Positions 21,173-28,246 of a DNA stretch of 64,000 nucleotides are shown in pieces. Each line of letters begins with the position of its first letter. Within the stretch, counting starts at the first letter, position 1. Origin of the DNA: Massilia sp. WG5 (GTDB lineage: Bacteria; Pseudomonadota; Gammaproteobacteria; Burkholderiales; Burkholderiaceae_D); contig NZ_CP012640.2 of the NCBI RefSeq assembly GCF_001412595.2, positions 496,001-560,000 of the forward strand, given 5' to 3'. A model generated the notes under the pieces. That model was not told the origin of the DNA. It ran no database searches and saw nothing but the letters and a program-made list of their open reading frames with translations. A program made the translations under genes and the position numbers.

Positions 21173-22570
21173 ATGTCCCAGTTGAAAACCATACAAGCCG
21201 AGCACCCGCCAGTCTGGCCGCCGCGACTGGCCGTGAACGGCGGGCCACGTTTCTTGCAGATTGCGGACGCCTTGCAGGCGGCGGTGACGGACGGCTCGCT
21301 GAAACCGGGCGACCGCCTGCCGCCGCAGCGCCAGTTGGCGGCACAGCTGGGCGTCGACCTGACGACGATCACGCGCGGCTACGACGAAGCCAGGCGCCGC
21401 AAGCTGCTGGAGGGCCGCGGCGCCCGCGGCACTTATGTCGCGGCGCCGAAAGTCGAACTGAGCGCGATCCTCGACCTGAGCATGAATACGCCGCCGCCGC
21501 CGGATGGCGTCGACTTCGACGACATGCTGAAACAGGGTCTGTCCCAGGTCCTGATGCGGGCGGACAATGAATTACTGATGACTTACCATCTTGGCGGAGG
21601 AAGCGACGCCGACCGCAAGGCCGGCGCCAGATGGCTGGAACCGATGTTCGGACAGCTGGATGCACGGCAGCTGGTCGTCTGTCCGGGTGCGCAGGCGGCG
21701 ATTGCCGCCCTGATCCTTGCGCTGACGGCGCCCGGCGACGTGATCCTGGCGGAGCCAACGACCTATCCCGGCTTGCGTGACGCAGCGACCCAACTCGGCC
21801 GGCGCATCATTGCGGTAGAAACGGACAGGCACGGGATGGCGCCCGAGATGCTCGAGGAAGCCTGCCGCCGGCACAAGCCCGCGCTGGTCTACCTGAATCC
21901 GACATTACAGAACCCGACCGCCGCCACCATGCCGGAACGCCGGCGCAAGGAGCTGGCCGGCATCGCGAAGCGCCGCAATGTACGCATCGTCGAGGACGAT
22001 CCCTACTGGCTACTTGCCGACGCTCCGCCCCCGCCGGTCGCCACCTTCGCCCCGCAGCAGGTGGTCTACGTCTCGACCCTGTCGAAATGCCTGACGCCCG
22101 GCTTGCGAGTCGCCTTCGTGCTCCTGCGCGACCCGCAGGAACGCGAACGTTTCCTGATCGCGCTGAGGTCGTTCGCACTGATGGCCGCCCCGCTGACGGC
22201 CGCACTGGCCACGCAGTGGATCCTCGACGGATCGGCCGGCGGATTGATGGAAGGCGTACGCAAGGAGGCGCGCCTGCGCCACCGGATGGCCCGCGATATC
22301 TTGGCGGGGCGCTACCGCGGCGCCGGAGACAGCCTGCATGTGTGGCTCGAGCTGCCGGCCTATTGGCGCTCTTCGCAGCTCGCGCGTGCAGCCGAGGCCG
22401 AAGGCATCGCAGTCACGCCGGCCGAGGCCTTCGCAACCGGCAGCGCATCCGTGAATGCGATCCGGATCTCCCTGGGCAGCATCCAGGACCGCGGACGCTT
22501 GCAGGCGGGCCTGCAGCGCCTGTCGCAACTGCTTGCGCGGCGGCCCGAGTCGCCCGAGTCTTATTCGTAA
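21173..22570 (+). CDS. MocR-type transcriptional regulator (GntR wHTH + aminotransferase fold)
   Basis: A 465-residue fusion. The N-terminal GntR winged helix spans about 20-90 (LKPGDRLPPQRQLAAQLGVD, then the DLTTITRGYDEARRRKLLEG recognition region). The rest is an aminotransferase class I/II-like fold, with the PLP-binding lysine in STLSKCLTPGLR and the aspartate/tyrosine region IVEDDPYWLL. Such proteins use PLP or amino-acid adducts as effectors. The start is ATG 21173 (MSQLKTIQ); the frame opens upstream at 21110 but that part is not domain-like. Its last 10 bases overlap the convergent LolC-type gene. Confidence 0.88.
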   Translation: MSQLKTIQAEHPPVWPPRLAVNGGPRFLQIADALQAAVTDGSLKPGDRLPPQRQLAAQLGVDLTTITRGYDEARRRKLLEGRGARGTYVAAPKVELSAILDLSMNTPPPPDGVDFDDMLKQGLSQVLMRADNELLMTYHLGGGSDADRKAGARWLEPMFGQLDARQLVVCPGAQAAIAALILALTAPGDVILAEPTTYPGLRDAATQLGRRIIAVETDRHGMAPEMLEEACRRHKPALVYLNPTLQNPTAATMPERRRKELAGIAKRRNVRIVEDDPYWLLADAPPPPVATFAPQQVVYVSTLSKCLTPGLRVAFVLLRDPQERERFLIALRSFALMAAPLTAALATQWILDGSAGGLMEGVRKEARLRHRMARDILAGRYRGAGDSLHVWLELPAYWRSSQLARAAEAEGIAVTPAEAFATGSASVNAIRISLGSIQDRGRLQAGLQRLSQLLARRPESPESYS

Positions 22571-23832
22571 CGCAGCGCGGCTGCCGGCTGCAGGCGGGCC
22601 GCCGACCAGCTCGGATACAGCGTGGCCAGGAAGGCCAGCACCACCGCCACGCCGCCGATGCGGCCGACGTCGGTCCATTGCAGGTCGCTCGGCACTTCGC
22701 TGATCAGGTAGATGTCCTTGGCCAGGAACTGCACGCCGAACAGGTGTTCGATGGCCGGCACGATGACGCCGACGTTCAGCGCCACCAGCACGCCGAGGGC
22801 GACACCCAGCAGCGCGCCCATCACCCCGACCAGGGTCCCCTGGATCACGAAGATCTGCATGACCGATCGCGGCGAAGCGCCCAGGGTACGGAGGATCGCG
22901 ATGTCGGCCTGCTTGTCGCGCACCGTCATCACCAGGGTCGAGACCAGGTTGAATGCGGCCACCGCGATGATCATGGTGAGGATCACGAACATCATGCGCT
23001 TCTGCGACTGCACGGCGGCGAACCAGGTCGAGTTCACGCGGGTCCAGTCGCGCAGCAGGAAGCGTTCGTCCATGCCGCGCGCCAGCTCCACGGCCACGCG
23101 CGGCGCCGCATACATGTCGGCCAGGCGCAGGCGCACGCCGGACGGTCCCGCCAGGCCCTGCAGGGAGATCGCATCGTCGATGTGGACGAAGGCCAGGGCC
23201 GAGTCGAACTGGTAATTCCCGGAGTCGAAGACGTCGGCCACGGTGAAGACCCGCTGGCGGGTCGAGATCTGTCCCGGCTGGCCGGGCTGGCCGGATGCGG
23301 CCACCAGCAGGCGCACCTTGTCGCCGGCCTTGACGTCGAGCGCGCGCGCCAGCTCGCTGCCCAGCACCACGTTCTGCGAGCCCGGGCGCAGCGCCGCAAG
23401 GTTATGCGCATGGGTCTGGCCCGCGATGTCCGACACCTTGAGTTCGGCCTCGGGCAGCACGCCGCGGATCACGACCGGCTTCATGCTGTCTTCGCGCAGT
23501 ACCATGCCCTGCAGTTCGGCGAAGGGCGCGGCGGCCTTGACTTCGGGATTCTGCAGCGCCTGCCGTTCGACCGTGCGCCACTCGGGCATGGCGCCGTCGG
23601 CGGCCAGTACCTCGACGTGGGCCAGCACCGAGAGCATGCGCGCGGTGACCTCCTTCTCGAAGCCGTTCATCACGGACAGGACGACGATCAGGGCAGCGAC
23701 CCCGAGGGCGATACCGGCCACGGAGATCAGGGAAATGAAGGACAGGAAGCGGTTGCGGCTGGCGCGCTTGGCGGCGCGGGTGTAGCGCAGGCCGATCAGC
23801 CACTCGTAAGGCAGACGGTGCAGGATACTCAT
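22561..23832 (-). CDS. Lipoprotein-releasing ABC permease, LolC/LolE family
   Basis: A 423-residue inner-membrane permease of the MacB/LolC fold that extracts lipoproteins for delivery to LolA. It has an N-terminal cytoplasmic segment YEWLIGLRYTRA, TM1 (FISLISVAGIALGVAALIVV), a large periplasmic domain (about 60-265), and three C-terminal TMs with RTLGASPRSVMQIF, the ATPase-contact region. The start is ATG 23832. The partner ATPase gene lolD, usually directly downstream, is absent; the convergent MocR gene occupies that place. It is isolated from the upstream glycosyltransferase by a terminator. Confidence 0.88.
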   Translation of the reverse strand: MSILHRLPYEWLIGLRYTRAAKRASRNRFLSFISLISVAGIALGVAALIVVLSVMNGFEKEVTARMLSVLAHVEVLAADGAMPEWRTVERQALQNPEVKAAAPFAELQGMVLREDSMKPVVIRGVLPEAELKVSDIAGQTHAHNLAALRPGSQNVVLGSELARALDVKAGDKVRLLVAASGQPGQPGQISTRQRVFTVADVFDSGNYQFDSALAFVHIDDAISLQGLAGPSGVRLRLADMYAAPRVAVELARGMDERFLLRDWTRVNSTWFAAVQSQKRMMFVILTMIIAVAAFNLVSTLVMTVRDKQADIAILRTLGASPRSVMQIFVIQGTLVGVMGALLGVALGVLVALNVGVIVPAIEHLFGVQFLAKDIYLISEVPSDLQWTDVGRIGGVAVVLAFLATLYPSWSAARLQPAAALRYE

Positions 23833-23847
23833 CCCGTAATTTTGCCA

Positions 23848-23891
23848 TAAAAACAAAAATCCGCCCACGCATTGCTGCGGGGCGGATTTTT
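23848..23891 (-). terminator. Strong terminator after the glycosyltransferase gene
   Basis: AAAAATCCGCCC (23855-23866) and GGGCGGATTTTT (23880-23891) form a perfect 12-bp inverted repeat with a 13-base loop, followed on the minus strand by TTTGTTTTT. It lies 17 bases past the glycosyltransferase stop and separates it from the LolC-type gene. Confidence 0.88.
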
Positions 23892-23907
23892 CCGGGTACC
23901 GGCGCGC

Positions 23908-25164
23908 TTATTCGGCGGCCTGGGCCTTGACCGGCTGCGCGTCGATGGCGACGTTCTGCGCGGCCTGCTTGTGCGCAGCGCTGAGCGGCAGCGGGCTGAC
24001 CTTGCCGGCGCCGGCTTCGGCGATATCGGCGATGTTGGAGGCATCGGCGCTCAGGCGCTGGGCGCGGTTGCCCGGCTCGGTCGTCTGGATCAGCTGGTGC
24101 ATCGCATTGGCGGTCTTGTCCCACGAGGTGTTGGCCACGACCGCGCGCATGCGCTCGGCCAGCGCGAGCTTCTGTTCCGGGCTCGCGTCCAGCATGCGCT
24201 CGCAGGCGGCGATGAACTCGGCCGGCGTCTCGGCGATCGCGACCACGTCGCCGTAGGGCACCTTGACGTCGGTGATCGGGGTGCTGACCGACGGCAGTTC
24301 CGCGGCCATGTACTCCAGCACCTTGGTCGGGCTGATGAACTTGGTCGACTCGTTCAGTGCGAACGGCAGCAGGCAGACGTCCCAGCCGGCCAGGAACTGC
24401 GGCAGCTCTTCATAGGTGCGCTGGCCCATGTAGTGGATGTTGGCGGCCTTCGGCAGGTGCGCCGGATCGATCTTCACGACCGGGCCGACCAGCACGATCT
24501 GCCATTCCGGACGGGCGGCGGCGACTTCACGGATCAGGTCGATGTCGAAGCGCTCGTCGATCACGCCGTAGAAGCCCAGGCGCGGACCCGGGATGCCGGC
24601 CTGGTCCGGGTGGCTGTGCGACGGGTCGCGCGCCTGCTGGAAGTGCTGCGCGTCGACGCTGCTCGAGAAGCAGTGGGCGTTGGCGTGGCGATCCTTCTTC
24701 GAGTTGTACAGGCTCGGACCGCCGGTGAAGCACAGGTCGGCGATGTTCAGCAGTGCGCTTTCACGCTGCACCAGTTGCTTCGGCGGGTTCTTGAACGCGG
24801 CCAGCTCGTCCATGCAGTCGTAGACGACCAGCGAGGGTTCGAAGCTTTGCAGCAGCGGCAGGGCCATCGGGGTGTAGAACCAGACGACCGGCTTCTCGCC
24901 TTCGGGCACGAGGTCGGCCAGCAGGGTCTGCAGGGTCGGGATCTGGTCGTCATGGAAGCCCGGCGCATGGATCGGGGTATGCGGCTGGCACACGGTGATG
25001 TTCGGCGCCACGGCCGTCTTCTTCAGGTGCGCCTGCCCTTCTTGGTACACCGGTTCCTCGACGATCAGGATTCGGTAGTGTTTGGCCATGCGGGTCATCA
25101 GGTGCTGGGGACGCTGAAAGACAAAGTCCCAACGCAGGTGGCAAAACACGATAAGGGTTGGCAT
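23908..25164 (-). CDS. Glycosyltransferase, GT-B fold (group 1 type)
   Basis: A 418-residue cytoplasmic glycosyltransferase. The N-terminus FCHLRWDFVFQRPQHLMTRM is the opening seen in glycosyltransferases that read 'W-FVWQRPQ'. The C-terminal nucleotide-sugar domain has LGFYGVIDERFDIDLI, IVLVGPV, and the donor-binding KFISPTKVLEYMAAELPSVST (about residues 275-300). The tail after 375 is Ala/Gln-rich and probably disordered. The start ATG 25164 has AAGGAA upstream. It appears to be transcribed from a promoter about 220 bases upstream (25392-25420). A role in exopolysaccharide or other surface sugar assembly is likely; the exact sugar is unknown. Confidence 0.87.
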   Translation of the reverse strand: MPTLIVFCHLRWDFVFQRPQHLMTRMAKHYRILIVEEPVYQEGQAHLKKTAVAPNITVCQPHTPIHAPGFHDDQIPTLQTLLADLVPEGEKPVVWFYTPMALPLLQSFEPSLVVYDCMDELAAFKNPPKQLVQRESALLNIADLCFTGGPSLYNSKKDRHANAHCFSSSVDAQHFQQARDPSHSHPDQAGIPGPRLGFYGVIDERFDIDLIREVAAARPEWQIVLVGPVVKIDPAHLPKAANIHYMGQRTYEELPQFLAGWDVCLLPFALNESTKFISPTKVLEYMAAELPSVSTPITDVKVPYGDVVAIAETPAEFIAACERMLDASPEQKLALAERMRAVVANTSWDKTANAMHQLIQTTEPGNRAQRLSADASNIADIAEAGAGKVSPLPLSAAHKQAAQNVAIDAQPVKAQAAE

Positions 25165-25391
25165 TTTTCAAGTTCCTTTCGCCTTGGGGCGTTCTAGTTG
25201 ATCTGGGATTCAACCGGGCGGATTCACTGGGGATGCGGTCGCATGCACCAGGAATCAACGTGCCGGACCCGAGAATCGTAACATGCAAAATTCTCAAGAT
25301 TTTCATTTACCACTTGCAATATTAACAACGGGTAATGAAATTGGACGCGGAACACATTTGCGCCCTAGGGAAAATGTGACTCTTGGTTAAA

Positions 25392-25420
25392 AATGTAGGT
25401 TTAGTCCTACGATTATTCAA
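25392..25420 (-). promoter_or_regulatory. Sigma70-type promoter with 16-bp palindromic operator
   Basis: Read on the minus strand: TTGAAT (25420-25415), 17 bases, TACATT (25397-25392), with the palindrome GTAGGACTAAACCTAC at 25410-25395. This is the same layout, spacing and core as the promoter at 10418-10446. It points at the glycosyltransferase gene. Confidence 0.7.
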
Positions 25421-25548
25421 GAAAAAACACTACGAAAATGCATCGTGCGCTCAAGCGTGCGCGGGGTGTTAAGTGGAGAACGGAAGCGGGAAGAAAGTGT
25501 GTTTACGTGGGAGGAATTGACGCCTGAACGCGTTGGCTGCGTAAACAC

Positions 25549-25576
25549 GGTCGTTCCCACGCGGGCGGGAACGACC
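25549..25576. repeat. Extragenic inverted repeat GGTCGTTCCC/GGGAACGACC
   Basis: A perfect 10-bp inverted repeat with an 8-base loop, 29 bases past the stop of the DUF2863-like gene. A related element, with the same GTCGTTCCC and GCGGGAA parts, lies at 40395-40437. Both follow gene ends, so they may act as terminators or REP-like elements. Confidence 0.7.
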
Positions 25577-25605
25577 TTCCGGCAGCTGGTCCGGGCGAGG
25601 CACCA

Positions 25606-26829
25606 TCAGTCGCTCAGGTAAGCCTCCGCGCCCTCCGGCTGTCCGCCCTCGTCGAAGCCGCGCGCGAGCAGGATGCCGTCCAGTCCGATCGTGCTCAGCC
25701 CGTCGCACAGGTCTTCCACCTCGGATTCGAGGTCGGCGGCCAGGTCGAGCGGTTTGTCGATCGTTGCCAGCGGGGCGCCGCCGGCCAGCGGGTAGAGGTT
25801 GGTGCGCAGCGCCGCGTGGGTGCCGAGGTCGACCGGCGCCACCACCGCCTTGAGGCGTTCCGGCTCGAGATCCAGGTCGTCGATACGGCCGTTGACCTCG
25901 GCCAGCGTGGCCAGCATCGCCAGTTCGGACACACCCTGCTCCTTGGCGCCGTAGAACAGGTCCTGGTACAGGAAATTCAGTTCGATTTTGGCCGGGTTCG
26001 GCGACAGGCAGCGCGCCAGCAGCGGCGCGATGCTGCCGGCCCACATGCGGTAGCGCGCCATGCGGCCTTCGAAATAGGCGTCGGCCGCCGCCTCGTCCTT
26101 TGGCACCTTGTAGAAAGGATCGTCGGCATGCTTGAGCGAAAAGCCGAGCAGGAAGCGCAGCTCCATCGCCTCGTCGTCCGGGCCGTAGCCGCTGGCATGC
26201 CAGCCGCGCATGCTGGCTTCGATGGCGGGCGCCGCCACCAGCTTCTTGCTGCGCATCGACGCCGCAGCTTCCTTCAGCATCTGCTGCAGGCCGCTGTAGC
26301 CGACGTGGTCGACCTCGTCGAGGTCGTACAGGTAGCGCACCAGCACCACGCGGCTGTCGGCGCTGGCCAGGCCGGTGTGGCGGAAGCTGTCGCTCAGCTC
26401 CTCGAAGGCGGCATCGTCCTGGAACACCTCGGCGGGATTCAGGCCCCCGGTGCTGCTCACGAACATCGGGATCATGAAGGCATCGATCTCGAGTTCGGCG
26501 CCATCCCCATCCTGGTCGCGCAGGCGCAGGGTCGCGGCTTCTTCCTCGACCTGTTCCTGCAGGTAGCGGCAGCATTCGGGGTCGGTGTAGCGCGCGGCCT
26601 CGATGGCGCCGTACAGGATTTCGTCATGCTGGCGGCGCAGCGCGCGGCGGATCAGGGTCAGCAGATCCTGTTCAAGCTGGGGCTTCCTGGCGGCGGCCTG
26701 CAAGTCCTCGGGGTCGGTCTCCACGATGTCGAGGGCGAGATCGACCAGGTTCTGGGCCAGCGCCTCGTGGTCGGGCTCCGCCGCAGGTTTTGCGGGTTTG
26801 CGGGGAGCTGGGCGCTTGTTTTTTGGCAT
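25606..26829 (-). CDS. Hypothetical protein resembling DUF2863
   Basis: A 407-residue soluble protein that I associate with the betaproteobacterial DUF2863 family; this is recognition of length and style, not of a catalytic motif. The N-terminus is basic and Pro/Lys/Ala-rich (MPKNKRPAPRKPAKPAAEPD). Then comes a helical region and an acidic, Leu-rich body with no membrane segments. No catalytic pattern is obvious. The start ATG 26829 opens on the basic tail. It is divergent from the purine permease at 26954 across 124 bases. Confidence 0.7.
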   Translation of the reverse strand: MPKNKRPAPRKPAKPAAEPDHEALAQNLVDLALDIVETDPEDLQAAARKPQLEQDLLTLIRRALRRQHDEILYGAIEAARYTDPECCRYLQEQVEEEAATLRLRDQDGDGAELEIDAFMIPMFVSSTGGLNPAEVFQDDAAFEELSDSFRHTGLASADSRVVLVRYLYDLDEVDHVGYSGLQQMLKEAAASMRSKKLVAAPAIEASMRGWHASGYGPDDEAMELRFLLGFSLKHADDPFYKVPKDEAAADAYFEGRMARYRMWAGSIAPLLARCLSPNPAKIELNFLYQDLFYGAKEQGVSELAMLATLAEVNGRIDDLDLEPERLKAVVAPVDLGTHAALRTNLYPLAGGAPLATIDKPLDLAADLESEVEDLCDGLSTIGLDGILLARGFDEGGQPEGAEAYLSD

Positions 26830-26953
26830 GGCGGCAATCGTAAAGAGTGAACAAGGCCCCATGTTATCAAATCGGCCGCGCCACAAAGAAGTAGCTCATT
26901 TCCCGACAGATTGTTATGCTTCGACCATCCCAACCCTGACTTACAAAAACAAC

Positions 26954-28246
26954 ATGCTCGAACGCCTTTTCCACCTCCGGCAAAGCGGCAGCGATGCCCG
27001 CACCGAAATACTGGCCGGTCTGACCACCTTCCTGACGATGGCCTACATCATTTTCGTGAATCCCTCGATCCTCGGCGACGCCGGGATGCCGAAGGAGGCC
27101 GTGTTCGTCGCCACCTGCCTGGTCGCGGCGCTCGGCAGCGCGGTGATGGGCCTGTATGCCAACTATCCGATCGCCATGGCCCCTGGGATGGGCCTGAACG
27201 CCTATTTCGCCTACGCCGTGGTAATCGGCATGAAGGTGCCCTGGCAGGCCGCGCTGGGCGCGGTGTTCGTGTCCGGCTGCCTGTTCATCCTGGTCTCGGT
27301 GTTCGGCCTGCGCGCGATGATCGTGAACGGCATTCCGCGCTCGCTGCGGGTGGCGATCACGGTCGGCCTGGGCATGTTCCTGGCCCTGATCGCGCTGAAG
27401 AACGCCGGCATCGTGGTGGCCAGCGAACCGACCCTGGTCAAGGTCGGCGACCTGCACCAGGGCGGCGCCATCATGGCCATGATCGGTTTCCTGCTGATCG
27501 TGACCCTGGACCGCCTGCGCGTGCGCGGCGCGATCCTGATCGGCATCATCGCGGTGACGGTGCTGAGCTTCTTCTTCGGCGGGAATGAATTCCACCACGT
27601 GGTCTCCGCCCCGCCCTCGCTGGCCCCGACCTTCCTGAAACTGGACGTCCCCGGCGCGCTGGCGGTCGGCATCCTGAACGTGATTCTGGTGTTCTTCCTG
27701 GTCGAACTGTTCGACGCCACCGGCACCCTGATGGGCGTGGCCAGCCGCGCCGGCCTGCTGGTCGAAGGCAAGATGGAACGCCTGAACAAGGCCCTGCTGG
27801 CCGACAGCGCCGCGATCGTCGCCGGCGCCGCCCTCGGCACCTCCAGCACCACGGCCTATATCGAATCGGCTTCCGGCGTCCAGGCCGGCGGCCGCACCGG
27901 CCTGACCGCCCTCACCGTGGCCGTGCTGTTCCTGGCCTGCCTGTTCATCGCGCCGCTGGCCGGCGTGGTGCCGCCCTACGCTACCGCACCGGCGCTGCTG
28001 TTCGTCGCCTGCCTGATGCTGCGCGACCTCGGCGACATCGAATGGGGCGACACCACCGAGGCGATTCCCGCCGCGATCACGGCGCTGACGATCCCGTTCA
28101 CGTACTCGATCGCCGAGGGCATCGCCTTCGGCTTTATCACCTACGCGGTGCTGAAGCTGACCACCGGCCGCGCACGCCAGGTCGCGCCGATCGTGTGGGT
28201 GATCGCCGCGCTGTTCGCGTTCAAGATCGTCTACATCGGCACGTGA
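26954..28246 (+). CDS. NCS2-family purine permease, AzgA type
   Basis: A 430-residue inner-membrane transporter of the AzgA-like NCS2 branch (hypoxanthine/guanine/adenine uptake with protons). Seen: TEILAGLTTFLTMAYIIFVN, the substrate-site region MAPGMGLNAYFAYAV near residue 85, LVELFDATGTLMGVA (TM8, with the conserved Glu and Asp) and GTSSTTAYIESASGV. It has 12 to 14 hydrophobic segments. The start is ATG 26954, directly after the leader; no strong Shine-Dalgarno is seen. The 3' end overlaps the convergent EAL gene by 16 bases. Confidence 0.9.
   Translation: MLERLFHLRQSGSDARTEILAGLTTFLTMAYIIFVNPSILGDAGMPKEAVFVATCLVAALGSAVMGLYANYPIAMAPGMGLNAYFAYAVVIGMKVPWQAALGAVFVSGCLFILVSVFGLRAMIVNGIPRSLRVAITVGLGMFLALIALKNAGIVVASEPTLVKVGDLHQGGAIMAMIGFLLIVTLDRLRVRGAILIGIIAVTVLSFFFGGNEFHHVVSAPPSLAPTFLKLDVPGALAVGILNVILVFFLVELFDATGTLMGVASRAGLLVEGKMERLNKALLADSAAIVAGAALGTSSTTAYIESASGVQAGGRTGLTALTVAVLFLACLFIAPLAGVVPPYATAPALLFVACLMLRDLGDIEWGDTTEAIPAAITALTIPFTYSIAEGIAFGFITYAVLKLTTGRARQVAPIVWVIAALFAFKIVYIGT

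Larger units (their letters stand above)
25165..25605. other. AT-rich intergenic region with promoter and palindromic repeat
   Basis: I see no gene. Bases 25283-25440 are clearly richer in A+T than the surroundings and contain the palindromic minus-strand promoter (25392-25420). The implied leader of the glycosyltransferase mRNA is about 220 bases, long enough for regulation. Nearer 25605 lies an inverted repeat (25549-25576) just past the stop of the DUF2863-like gene. Confidence 0.6.
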
